Below, piece after piece: positions 45,299 through 53,977 of a stretch of DNA of 64,000 nt. The position numbers and the translations under genes are program-made. The notes below the pieces were generated by a model. The model ran no database searches, had not been told where the DNA came from, and saw nothing but the letters and a program-made list of their open reading frames with translations. The stretch covers positions 21,948-85,947 of the forward strand of contig JALHSP010000109.1 of the NCBI GenBank assembly GCA_022865305.1, written 5' to 3'. Origin of the DNA: Bacteroidales bacterium. Its GTDB lineage: Bacteria > Bacteroidota > Bacteroidia > Bacteroidales > VadinHA17. Numbering within the stretch: the first letter of the stretch is position 1; each line of letters opens with the position of its first letter.

Positions 45299-46594
45299 AT
45301 GTCACGTAAACTACTTATTCCATTTTTATTGCTCATTGTTATAAAGGTAAGCGGACAGGCTGACTACACCCCTGCACCTGAGAATCTCAAAGCCAGGGAA
45401 TGGTTTCAGGATGCCAAATTCGGGATGTTCATTCACTGGGGCGTCTACAGTATTCTTGGTGATGGTGAGTGGGTAATGAACAACCAGAGAATTGATAAGC
45501 AGACCTATCAGAAGCTTCCTGCTTTTTTCAATCCCATTGACTATAATCCCGCTGAATGGGTTGCCCTGGCAAAAGCTGCAGGTATGAAATATATTACAAT
45601 AACAAGCAAGCATCACGACGGATTTGCCATGTTCGATTCCAAGCTGACTGACTGGGATATTGTTGACCGCACACCTTATAAAAAGGATGTTCTGAAGATG
45701 CTGGCTGATGAGTGTAAGAAAGCGGGAATAAAACTCTTCTTCTATCACTCACACCTTGACTGGTTCCAGGAGAATTATTTTCCGCGAGGTAATACCGGTC
45801 AGACAGCAGGACGCCCAAACAGCGGCGACTGGTACAAATACCTCGATTTCATGGATGGCCAGCTTCGTGAACTCCTGACAAATTACGGGGAGATTGGCGG
45901 TATCTGGTTTGACGGACACTGGGATAAGAAAGATTCTGACTGGCGCCTTGATAAAACTTATAGTCTGATCCATAGTTTACAACCTGCCAGCCTTATTGGG
46001 AACAACCATCATCTGGTTCCTTTTCCCGGTGAGGATTTCCAGATGTTCGAGAAAGATCTACCCGGACAACAAACGACTGGATTCAATCCTGAGCAGAGCG
46101 TTGGTCAGCTTCCGCTTGAAACATGTGAAACGATGAATAACTCATGGGGATTTAATCTCCAGGATAAAAATTATAAATCAACCAGGAACCTGATCCGGTA
46201 CCTTGTTAAGGCAGCCGGTTACAACTCTAATTTCCTGCTTAATGTTGGTCCGATGCCGAACGGGAAAATTCAACCTGAATTCATCACCACTCTTAAAGAG
46301 GTGGGATCATGGCTGGGAAAAAACGGAGAGACTATTTATGGAACACGCGGAGGGCCGATTGCTCCGAAAACATGGGGTGTTACAACCCAGAAGGGGAATA
46401 AAGTATTTGTTCATGTTCTCGATCCGGAAGATATGAATTTGCTGATCCCTGATTTCGGTAAAAAAGTTAAAAGCATAACTCTTTTTTCTAAAGGAGCTAA
46501 GTTGAAGTACAAACAGGATACTTTTGGAATAACAGTTTCAGTCCCGACTGAAATAATTGACAAAACTGATACTATTCTGGTTATTGAAATCTAA
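45299..46594 (+). CDS. GH29 alpha-L-fucosidase, exported
   Basis: The 431-residue protein has a signal peptide (LLIPFLLLIVIKVSGQ) and the GH29 barrel: DAKFGMFIHWGVYSILG, YITITSKHHDGFAMFDS, and the nucleophile Asp in EIGGIWFDGHWDKK. A C-terminal beta-sandwich begins near residue 350. It removes terminal fucose from glycans. It is convergent with a second GH29 gene at 46714 that is clearly a different paralogue (sequence differs throughout), separated by the inverted repeat pair. Confidence 0.92.
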   Translation: MSRKLLIPFLLLIVIKVSGQADYTPAPENLKAREWFQDAKFGMFIHWGVYSILGDGEWVMNNQRIDKQTYQKLPAFFNPIDYNPAEWVALAKAAGMKYITITSKHHDGFAMFDSKLTDWDIVDRTPYKKDVLKMLADECKKAGIKLFFYHSHLDWFQENYFPRGNTGQTAGRPNSGDWYKYLDFMDGQLRELLTNYGEIGGIWFDGHWDKKDSDWRLDKTYSLIHSLQPASLIGNNHHLVPFPGEDFQMFEKDLPGQQTTGFNPEQSVGQLPLETCETMNNSWGFNLQDKNYKSTRNLIRYLVKAAGYNSNFLLNVGPMPNGKIQPEFITTLKEVGSWLGKNGETIYGTRGGPIAPKTWGVTTQKGNKVFVHVLDPEDMNLLIPDFGKKVKSITLFSKGAKLKYKQDTFGITVSVPTEIIDKTDTILVIEI

Positions 46595-46603
46595 TAAGAA
46601 AAT

Positions 46604-46703
46604 ATTCCCCCTTTGAAGGGGGCAATAGGGGGATGTATCAGTAATCTTAGAATTCAATCAAGCCTCAAATCTAACACCCTCCTGCCCCCCTCCAGGGGGG
46701 AAT
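46604..46703. repeat. Inverted pair of GGGGGATGT repeats between convergent fucosidases
   Basis: TTCCCCCTTTGAAGGGGGCA (46605) followed by ATAGGGGGATGT, and its inverted copy ACACCCTCCTGCCCCCC...GGGGGGAAT (46674-46703), flank about 35 bp. It lies exactly between the stops of two convergent genes (46594 and 46714), so it may act as a bidirectional terminator. Same structure as 7041-7103. Confidence 0.85.
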
Positions 46704-46713
46704 AAAAAGATAG

Positions 46714-48069
46714 TTATTTCAGATACACCTCCAGCACAGGAATTTCCACCGGAGGTTTCAGAACAGGCAATTGCAGGGTTATGTCATTTTTAGTCTCATT
46801 GCTTCCAGTGCTGTACCTGATTTCGGAAGCATCGTGCAGAAACTGCACATATTTGACCTTATCAGCCATATTCACAAGAGTCAGCCTGCTCATAGGGTAT
46901 GCTAGTAAATGAACATATAATCGTCCGGTTGCAGGATTATATGTTAAAATTGAATTTGCAGGAGCAGTAAATCCGGCCGGAGCTTCTGTGCATCCATAGA
47001 TCGAACGGTTGTTATATTTCATCCATTCACCCATTGCTTTCAGTCTTTCCTGAGCCCTGAAGTCGAACATGCCGCGTGCAGTTGGTCCTACATTCAGCAG
47101 CAGGTTCCCTCCCTTGCTTACCGATTCAATAAGCAACTCCAGTAACTGTGCCGGGCTTTTCCAGGAAGTCTCATCACGGAAATAGCCCCATGAACCCGAG
47201 AATGTCTGACAGGTCTCCCATGGTATCTTTTTCCTGTTCATCTCCGGCCACTTTGCAACTTTCACCTGCTCAGGGGTAGTGAAGTCCCATCCTCCCTCAA
47301 CATCCCTCAGGTCAAGACGGTCATCAACAATGATTCCTGGCTGAAGCGAACGGGCAAGCTTTAAAAGATTTTCGGAATCCCAGTCTGCCCGGCCTTTCCC
47401 ATTCTTCCCGGGGAAGGAAAAATCGAACCAGATTATGCTTATCTCGCCGTAATTTGTCAGCAATTCCCTCACCTGGTTTTTCATATATTCACGGTATCTG
47501 TTCATATCCTTTCCTTTATTCAGGCGGGCGTAAGCTGTATCAGAATCCTGTCTCTGGGGATGCCTGCTGTCAATAGTATAATCCGGATGATGCCAGTCTA
47601 TAAGTGAATAATAAAATCCCACTTTCAACCCTTCAGCCCTGAAAGCTTCAACATATTCTTTTATCAGGTCCTTTCCAAATGGTGTATTAGTTGATTTATA
47701 ATCAGTGTATTTTGAGTCGAACAGGCAAAAGCCTTCATGGTGTTTAGCTGTCAGTACGACATATTTCATCCCGGCCTCTTTAGCCATCCTTGCCCATTCG
47801 TGCGGATTATAAAGGTCGGGATTGAAAGATTCAAAATACTTTTGGTATTGTTCATTTGTCATTCTTTCATAGTTCTTTACCCACTCGTGCCGGGCAGGTA
47901 AAGCATACAATCCCCAGTGAATGAACATGCCAAAACGGGCGTCGGTCCACCATTTCATCCTTTGAATTTTCTGGGTTTCAGTTTCCCGTGGCAACTGGGC
48001 TTGAATCAACTGTGAAATAATTAACAGAACAACCAATAAAAAAGCTGTGGTTAAGGTTTTGATTTTCAT
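46714..48069 (-). CDS. GH29 alpha-L-fucosidase, exported (second paralogue)
   Basis: The 451-residue protein has a signal peptide (FLLVVLLIISQLIQAQ) and the GH29 signature: DARFGMFIHWGLYALPA, YVVLTAKHHEGFCLFDS, the nucleophile Asp in ISIIWFDFSFPGKNGKG. The C-terminal domain is beta-rich. The two paralogues share only the family motifs, so they probably cut different linkages. Confidence 0.92.
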   Translation of the reverse strand: MKIKTLTTAFLLVVLLIISQLIQAQLPRETETQKIQRMKWWTDARFGMFIHWGLYALPARHEWVKNYERMTNEQYQKYFESFNPDLYNPHEWARMAKEAGMKYVVLTAKHHEGFCLFDSKYTDYKSTNTPFGKDLIKEYVEAFRAEGLKVGFYYSLIDWHHPDYTIDSRHPQRQDSDTAYARLNKGKDMNRYREYMKNQVRELLTNYGEISIIWFDFSFPGKNGKGRADWDSENLLKLARSLQPGIIVDDRLDLRDVEGGWDFTTPEQVKVAKWPEMNRKKIPWETCQTFSGSWGYFRDETSWKSPAQLLELLIESVSKGGNLLLNVGPTARGMFDFRAQERLKAMGEWMKYNNRSIYGCTEAPAGFTAPANSILTYNPATGRLYVHLLAYPMSRLTLVNMADKVKYVQFLHDASEIRYSTGSNETKNDITLQLPVLKPPVEIPVLEVYLK

Positions 48070-48108
48070 ATGATTTAAGTATTAGTTTTAATTGAATTCA
48101 CATTTGTT

Positions 48109-49278
48109 TCAAAGACGGGAATTAATGATCTCGGCTAAATCGCCGGTTGATAATTTTGCCGGGTTGTTTTTATTCTCTGTAATTTTACAAATCACCTCAA
48201 CATCTTTATCTTCCAGTCCATATTTTCTTAGTCGGGGTAGTTGAAAGTCATTCGTAAGCTTTTGAAGCAACTGAACAAAACCATCAATATAATAATCGTT
48301 AGATTTTCCCTCCGTATCAAGAAATAATTTTCCCAGAGATGCATACTTTATTAAAAATTTATTGTTGGAATATTTTCTTAATTCTCTTACTGTTATTGCA
48401 TTAGCTGATGCCATGAGCGTTCCGCAAATTATACCGTGCGGAATAATGTACATTCCTCCTAGTGAGGATGCAAAACCATGTACGACACCAAGACCTGCAT
48501 TAGCCAGACATATACCCGAGGTAAGTGCTGCAAATGACATTCCTGCACTGGCTCCGATATCCTGTCCATTCTTATAGCTTTTTTCAAGTGATGATTTTAC
48601 AGCTTTAAGCCCTTCTATTGCAAGTGCGTCGGTATATTCGTTTGATTTATCCGAAAGATAAGCTTCGGTGAGCTGAGTAAAACAGTCCATCCCGCTTGCC
48701 GCAGTTATATCCTTTGGGCAACTAAGAGTAAGTCCCGGATCTACAATTGCAATATCAGGAACAAAATTATCATGACGAAGTGATTTCTTAAATCCATCTT
48801 CCCCGATTTGTGAGATAACTGCATTTTTTGTTGCTTCACTTCCTGTACCTGCAGTAGTTGGTACTGCGACAAATGGAAGTTTTGTTCCGGGATGTTCCCT
48901 GTTCCCTACGCCTTCAAGGTACTCTTTTACAGATTCCGGTTTATACATCATTCCAGAAATTGCCTTCCCTGCATCAATAACGCTTCCGCCACCAATCCCA
49001 ACTACAGCATCAATAGCTTCATCCTTCAAACTGTTAACTGCTGTATCGATCATCTCTGGTGAAGGTTCATTTGAAATAATAACATGATGATACCTGATGC
49101 CCTGCTTTTGAAATGAATCAAAAAGCTCCTTTGCACCCGAAGAATCGATGAAGGATTTTTGATCTGTAACCAGAATAATAGTCATCCCATATCGTTTAAT
49201 TAATCCGGGCAGAAGTGCTATTTTGCCATTTCCGAAATGAATTAAAGGCAATCGGGCAAACTGGAATGGTTTTACCAT
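48109..49278 (-). CDS. Iron-containing alcohol dehydrogenase
   Basis: This is a 389-residue group III (iron) alcohol dehydrogenase. The NAD site is VVGIGGGSVIDAGKAI, the family signature is VPTTAGTGSEATKNAVI, and the iron ligands are in GMDCFTQLTEAYLSD, GLGVVHGFASSLGG and PHGIICGTLM. It reduces aldehydes or oxidises an alcohol; substrate open (lactaldehyde from fucose would suit the neighbourhood, inferred). Its start overlaps the monooxygenase gene end by 7 bp, so the two are coupled. Confidence 0.92.
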   Translation of the reverse strand: MVKPFQFARLPLIHFGNGKIALLPGLIKRYGMTIILVTDQKSFIDSSGAKELFDSFQKQGIRYHHVIISNEPSPEMIDTAVNSLKDEAIDAVVGIGGGSVIDAGKAISGMMYKPESVKEYLEGVGNREHPGTKLPFVAVPTTAGTGSEATKNAVISQIGEDGFKKSLRHDNFVPDIAIVDPGLTLSCPKDITAASGMDCFTQLTEAYLSDKSNEYTDALAIEGLKAVKSSLEKSYKNGQDIGASAGMSFAALTSGICLANAGLGVVHGFASSLGGMYIIPHGIICGTLMASANAITVRELRKYSNNKFLIKYASLGKLFLDTEGKSNDYYIDGFVQLLQKLTNDFQLPRLRKYGLEDKDVEVICKITENKNNPAKLSTGDLAEIINSRL

Positions 49279-49580
49279 TTTGATCGGTCGTTAGGCTGGA
49301 TGATATTGTATTTTACCCCTTTCCGTGGTTCGGCCATATGATCGCTGACTGTGTCGCGCCATTTTAGATAATGAGGAGTGTTTTTATGAGCTGCAGATGC
49401 CTCATCAGATTCATAAGCTTCATAGATCATGAAACAACAAGGATCATCGGCTTGCTGGTTCAAGTCAAAGCGCAGATTTCCGGGTTCTTTAACCGATTGG
49501 AGGTGGTTTGCAGCAGTGGCATTAATAAAGTCCTGAACCGCATCAGGTTTTACATGAACATACACACAGGTGACTATCAT
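49272..49580 (-). CDS. Antibiotic biosynthesis monooxygenase domain protein (YgiN type)
   Basis: This is a 102-residue ferredoxin-like ABM-domain protein: TCVYVHVKPDAVQDFINAT, ANHLQSVKEPGNLRFDLNQ, CCFMIYEAYESDEASAAHK, and the C-terminal IQPNDR. Members are quinol monooxygenases or act on small aldehydes/lactones; here it precedes an alcohol dehydrogenase with a 7-bp overlap. Often found in fucose/rhamnose utilisation clusters; exact role inferred. Confidence 0.85.
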   Translation of the reverse strand: MIVTCVYVHVKPDAVQDFINATAANHLQSVKEPGNLRFDLNQQADDPCCFMIYEAYESDEASAAHKNTPHYLKWRDTVSDHMAEPRKGVKYNIIQPNDRSKW

Positions 49581-49589
49581 AATTAATAA

Positions 49590-51830
49590 TTAATTAGTAG
49601 ACTGTAAGTTAGCAAAAAGTGAATCAATATTTGTTCCTTTTCCCCAGTTTAAATTCGGATAAGGTCCCATTTCGAGCTTTAAAGTACCTCCGTTTATCAG
49701 ATCGGAATGGTTAAACCATGGTGCATCTAATGGTTTTCCATTCAGCCACGCTTTCTGTATATACTTATTTGTGGCTGTGCCACCGGGTGCCTCAACGCTA
49801 AATCTTTTTCCGTTCGGCAGGCTAATTGTGACTTTTTCAAAAAGCGGGCTGCCAATCGTATAAACGGGTAATCCCGGTATCAATGGATAGAATCCCATAG
49901 AGGAGAATACAATAAAGGCCGACATTCCGCCTCCATCTTCATCACCAGGGATACCAAAAATATTATCGGGATACCATGCATCAAGCAGCATCCGTATTTT
50001 TTTCTGTGTTTTCCACGGGGAATCAGTAAGATTATACAGGTATGGGATATGGAACGAGGGTTCATTCCCCATGCTGAACTGTCCCACAATTCCCGAAAAA
50101 TCCGGGAATTTTGCCCATGTCTCATATTTGCTTCTGCCAAGGCTTTCACGGAATAGCTGGTCAAGTCTGTTTTCAAAAGCTTTTTTACCTCCCATCAGGT
50201 TGATCAGTCCGGGAAGATCGTGCTGCACCTGCCACAGATATGTCCAGCCATTATTCTCATCGTAGTAATCTCGTCCGCCCATACCTCCGTCAAAAACAGG
50301 ATCGATATCGATCCATTCTCCTTTATCATCTTTCGGCATAAAGAAACCCTTTTCAGGCCACCACAGATTGCGGTAATTCTCTGATTTTTTCATAAAAATC
50401 TCATAATCATCTTTATTACCATGCTCTTTTGCCATCTGCGCAAGAGCCCAGTCGTCATAACTATGACCAAGCGTGATTGCAACAGATTGTCTCTTTTCGA
50501 AAGAATGTACCAGAGGAACTGTTTCCTTTTCTCCGGGATGAAGAGCCGGGTACCAGCCGTGTTCATAATAAAAGGTATCCAGTACACATGCCGGACCATT
50601 CTTCCATGGAAGCATTGTCGCTTCATTTGCATTTTTCTTCATACCCTCGTATGCTTTGGCGATATCAAAATTCATGGTTCCTTTCCTGTATGCATCCAGT
50701 ATCATTACTGTTGAATGGAAACCGTTCATACACGGATTATCTCCCCAGAGTACAGGGAATGTCGGCAGCCAGCCGCTTTGCTCATACATGGTTACATACG
50801 ACTGGATCATGTCTGCCTCGATTGCCGGATTCAATATGTTACGCAACGGGTGAAGAGCAAGATAAGTATCCCATATCCAGTCGTCCACATAAAAATCCCT
50901 GTCAGCTTCATGCACCTGTCTGTCGTAATTACTGTAATACCTGCCCTCTTCAGTTATGTTTATCATTCTTTCATAACAGCGGTATAAAGCTGTGTAAAAA
51001 GTTCTTTTCTGTGCATCTGATCCTCCTTCAACCCTGATCTGGTTCATAACTTTTTCCCATGCCTCTTTTGCATCGCCTTTTAATCTGTCAAATCCCCATT
51101 GAGGAATCTCTTTGCCCAAGTTTTTCTTTGCCTGCTCAACAGAGATAAAAGAAACTGCATATTTGAATTCAACTACATTTCCTGAACTCTCATGGAACGT
51201 AATAAACTGTCTCTTTCTTCCAGTAATTATTGTATCGCGATATGAACCATCATTATTGAATGCACCGAAAATAAAAGCTTTCATCCCCGAAAATGAATCT
51301 TCGGCACTAATAGTCCTTCGGTCGTGCATGTACCAGGTTCCTGACCTCAGGTTTGTCAGAAACAGGTTTTTGACACTCTTTCCGGGAAAGGTGAAGCGAA
51401 AATAGCCTGTTTTCTCTCCGGGTGTGAATTCAACAGTAATGTTATAAGCTTCAAGCCATGTTGATAAAAAGTATGGCGTTGAAATTTCAAGCTGGTTATC
51501 CCATGTAGAAACAGGCGGTTCCTGTGATAAGGCTCCTGTAAATGGCATAATACCGAACAATTCACCCAGACGATGAGATATAATTGTAAGCGGGAAATAT
51601 CTTATCTGGTCATCGAGATAATCTTTTCTGACAGGATATACGCGGATCATCTGGTTAGGCAATTGAACTGTCGGACGTGTAGGCTGAAGAAGCAGGCCAA
51701 CTCCTCCAATATCGGGATCGACATATTCAAGTCCCCCAGAGGATACCTGACGGTTGTTACAACCTGTAAAGCTGAGAATAACGAGGATGTAACAGATTTT
51801 CCTGAATCTTAATAAGCTCTTCATATACAT
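49590..51830 (-). CDS. GH92 exo-alpha-mannosidase lipoprotein
   Basis: The 746-residue lipoprotein has the lipobox SFTGC (the start may be Met3, 51824). The N-terminal GH92 beta-sandwich (YVDPDIGGVGLLLQPTRPT) is followed by the catalytic (alpha/alpha)6 domain. Typical motifs are FYVDDWIWDTYLALHPL, SYDDWALAQMAKEHG, FSMGNEPSFHIPYLYNL and GIPGDEDGGGMSAFIVFSSM, the last holding the calcium and acid/base residues. It trims alpha-mannose from N-glycan-type or fungal glycans. It is the first gene of the minus run with the monooxygenase and alcohol dehydrogenase (9 bp gap). Confidence 0.94.
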   Translation of the reverse strand: MYMKSLLRFRKICYILVILSFTGCNNRQVSSGGLEYVDPDIGGVGLLLQPTRPTVQLPNQMIRVYPVRKDYLDDQIRYFPLTIISHRLGELFGIMPFTGALSQEPPVSTWDNQLEISTPYFLSTWLEAYNITVEFTPGEKTGYFRFTFPGKSVKNLFLTNLRSGTWYMHDRRTISAEDSFSGMKAFIFGAFNNDGSYRDTIITGRKRQFITFHESSGNVVEFKYAVSFISVEQAKKNLGKEIPQWGFDRLKGDAKEAWEKVMNQIRVEGGSDAQKRTFYTALYRCYERMINITEEGRYYSNYDRQVHEADRDFYVDDWIWDTYLALHPLRNILNPAIEADMIQSYVTMYEQSGWLPTFPVLWGDNPCMNGFHSTVMILDAYRKGTMNFDIAKAYEGMKKNANEATMLPWKNGPACVLDTFYYEHGWYPALHPGEKETVPLVHSFEKRQSVAITLGHSYDDWALAQMAKEHGNKDDYEIFMKKSENYRNLWWPEKGFFMPKDDKGEWIDIDPVFDGGMGGRDYYDENNGWTYLWQVQHDLPGLINLMGGKKAFENRLDQLFRESLGRSKYETWAKFPDFSGIVGQFSMGNEPSFHIPYLYNLTDSPWKTQKKIRMLLDAWYPDNIFGIPGDEDGGGMSAFIVFSSMGFYPLIPGLPVYTIGSPLFEKVTISLPNGKRFSVEAPGGTATNKYIQKAWLNGKPLDAPWFNHSDLINGGTLKLEMGPYPNLNWGKGTNIDSLFANLQSTN

Positions 51831-51896
51831 TCTTTAAAATTGTAGGTATAAATTTAAAATAAATTGTGAAATATACCTGAACAGGTATTTTGTTCA

Positions 51897-51927
51897 TTTG
51901 TTCTTCATTTTTATTTCCATACCTTTG
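51897..51927 (+). promoter_or_regulatory. Bacteroidetes promoter of the 52-55 kb operon
   Basis: TTTG at 51897-51900, exactly 19 bp, then TACCTTTG at 51920-51927: a full match to the TTTG-N19-TAnnTTTG consensus, about 97 bp before the ATG at 52024. Confidence 0.75.
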
Positions 51928-52023
51928 TTTTCAAGCATTAGCGACTACTGGCTAAACATAATATAATTAAAGGATTAATAAGCTTTCAATTACTGATTTC
52001 TGATTCTTAAATATAGACAGAAA

Positions 52024-52374
52024 ATGAAAAAACCGGGGAAAATATTCGCTTTTATTATACTTTTTCTTTTCACAGGTCATATATGCCTTGCGCAGGATTT
52101 ATTTCAGCAAAGAGATACTCTTCAACTTAAGATTAAAAAGAGCGAATCTGTCGCACAGGGCAAAGAACAGGGTGCAAAAGGTAACCAGGGCAACCAGGCA
52201 GGTAATTCCGGAAAAGGTAACGCCTCTCAGAAAGTAAAGCAGGTTAAGGGAGCGCGTCCCGACATGAGCAAAGCAAAGGGGGCTCGTCCACCATCAATTG
52301 TAAGACCATCAGGATCAGGTATACCTAAGGGTATTGGCAAACCGGGCGGAGTTGGAAAACGTGGCGGGAGGTAA
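52024..52374 (+). CDS. Small secreted Lys/Gly-rich basic protein
   Basis: The 116-residue protein has a signal peptide (IFAFIILFLFTGHICLAQ). The mature 95 residues are strongly basic and low-complexity (QGAKGNQGNQAGNSGKGNAS), with a KGARP motif twice (VKGARPDMSKAKGARPPS) and a Gly/Lys/Arg tail. No known family. A basic exported peptide could bind surface polyanions (LPS, DNA). It heads a run with a barrel protein (15 bp) and a two-component pair, so a sensing or envelope role is possible. Confidence 0.7.
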   Translation: MKKPGKIFAFIILFLFTGHICLAQDLFQQRDTLQLKIKKSESVAQGKEQGAKGNQGNQAGNSGKGNASQKVKQVKGARPDMSKAKGARPPSIVRPSGSGIPKGIGKPGGVGKRGGR

Positions 52375-52389
52375 ACTAATAACTTATAA

Positions 52390-53271
52390 ATGATGCACTC
52401 AAGGGCAATCTCCTGGTTGAAAGTTTTCTCCATGCTGATATTTGTGGTACCTCTGAAGGGCATTTCACAGACTGACACCTTAAAAACAGATACTTTAAAA
52501 TCTGTGCCTAAAAGCTCACGTCATTCATTCTATTCAGGCATTGGTTATGGCAGTAATATGATCTATATGGGATCAACTATCTCCCGGAACCAGCCTTTTG
52601 AATATGCAGCCTTAACTTATGGATTCAATAATGAGTTTTATGCTTCTCTGTCGGCAGTACATCTTACGGATCTTAATCCCTTCCTTGCTTTTTATGCCGG
52701 TTCCATGAGTTATAATCATGTGTTTAATTCGTGGCTGGATATCTCAGCAGGAATGTACAGATACCAGGTTGCTCCATCCCTCACAGATTCTCTTTTTAGT
52801 AATTTTTCTTATGGCGATCTTACCCTGGGTATTGACTGGAGGTTGATTTATTCAAAAATTTCAGCCGGTGGATTATTATCGGATGAAAACCGGGCATATT
52901 TTCAGCTTAAGAATTCAAGGTATTTCCAAACACCAGGTTTTTTTAAGGATAAAGTCTATCTATCTTTCGATCCATATGTAAATCTTTTATTCGGGACACT
53001 AATAGAAGTTGAGACCACAACAGGGACAAGCCTTAGAGTCTCTCCTCCTTATGGCAGATGGAAATCTTTCATACAAAGTACCACTTATAATTCATATACC
53101 AGGAAATTCGGATTTATGGAGGTCGATTTCGGACTTCCTGTCGCCTTTAATTCGGACTTTATGACTGTAGAAGCAGAACTGAGCTATATTCTCCCTGTTT
53201 ATGAAGATTCCGATTTCCCCGGATCAAAAGGTTTTGTATTCATGTTAAGCGCCAATTTCAGGATTTTTTAA
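52390..53271 (+). CDS. Exported beta-barrel-like protein of unknown function
   Basis: The 293-residue protein has a signal peptide (VFSMLIFVVPLKGISQ). Alternating aromatic strands (FYSGIGYGSNMIYMGSTIS, FYASLSAVHLTDLNPFL, FMLSANFRIF at the end) suggest an outer-membrane barrel with a C-terminal Phe. I recognise no named family. It lies 15 bp behind the basic peptide gene and 10 bp before the response regulator gene. Confidence 0.65.
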   Translation: MMHSRAISWLKVFSMLIFVVPLKGISQTDTLKTDTLKSVPKSSRHSFYSGIGYGSNMIYMGSTISRNQPFEYAALTYGFNNEFYASLSAVHLTDLNPFLAFYAGSMSYNHVFNSWLDISAGMYRYQVAPSLTDSLFSNFSYGDLTLGIDWRLIYSKISAGGLLSDENRAYFQLKNSRYFQTPGFFKDKVYLSFDPYVNLLFGTLIEVETTTGTSLRVSPPYGRWKSFIQSTTYNSYTRKFGFMEVDFGLPVAFNSDFMTVEAELSYILPVYEDSDFPGSKGFVFMLSANFRIF

Positions 53272-53281
53272 CTTTACACGT

Positions 53282-53962
53282 ATGAATGTTTTGATAGTAG
53301 AAGACGAAAAAGGTCTTGCGAACGAAATAGCTGCATTCCTCAAAGCAGAGAATCTACTGTGCGATATGGCATATTCCGGATCAGAAGCCTCTGAAAAGAT
53401 AGCAATTAATCTTTATGACTTTGTTCTACTGGATCTGGGTCTGCCTGATTATAACGGATTGGACCTTATCAGAGAGGCCCGTAAAAATAATAGTGAGGCT
53501 TCTTTTATTATTATAACTGCCAGAGGAGCCGTTGAGGATAAAGTAAAGGGGCTGAACCTCGGTGCTGATGACTACCTGGCAAAACCTTTCGCATTGATAG
53601 AACTCCTTTCAAGGATCAATGCCGTAGCCAGAAGAAAATTCAATGTCATTAACCAGGTCATTCAACTTGGTAATTTTATTATGCAGACACAGTCCCGCAA
53701 ACTGCTTTACGAGGGTCGGGAAGTAGAACTTACAAAGAAAGAGTATGACCTTCTCCTGTACCTGGTTCTCAATCAGAATAAGGTTTTAACCCGCCTGCAG
53801 CTTTATGAACATATCTGGGGAAATATTCTGGATGATCAGTACGATAGTAATTTTATAGATGTTCATATTAAGAATTTAAGGAAGAAGCTTAATGCTTTTG
53901 CTGCGACTCCATGGCTTGAGACAGTCAGGGGAGTCGGTTACAGGGTAAGTGCAGATCAATAG
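53282..53962 (+). CDS. OmpR-family response regulator
   Basis: The 226-residue protein has a receiver domain (NVLIVEDEKGLANEIAAFLK, phospho-Asp in DFVLLDLGLPDYNG, Lys in DDYLAKPFALIE) and a C-terminal winged helix (ELTKKEYDLLLYLVLNQNK, SNFIDVHIKNLRKKLNAF). It is encoded 15 bp before the histidine kinase. Its targets may be the envelope genes around it (52024, 52390, 55367). Confidence 0.94.
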   Translation: MNVLIVEDEKGLANEIAAFLKAENLLCDMAYSGSEASEKIAINLYDFVLLDLGLPDYNGLDLIREARKNNSEASFIIITARGAVEDKVKGLNLGADDYLAKPFALIELLSRINAVARRKFNVINQVIQLGNFIMQTQSRKLLYEGREVELTKKEYDLLLYLVLNQNKVLTRLQLYEHIWGNILDDQYDSNFIDVHIKNLRKKLNAFAATPWLETVRGVGYRVSADQ

Positions 53963-53977
53963 GATATTAAACCTTCT

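Noticed and set aside
46604..46703. Small RNA gene between the fucosidases.
   Set aside because: It is the inverted repeat pair also found at 7041; nothing else supports a structured RNA.
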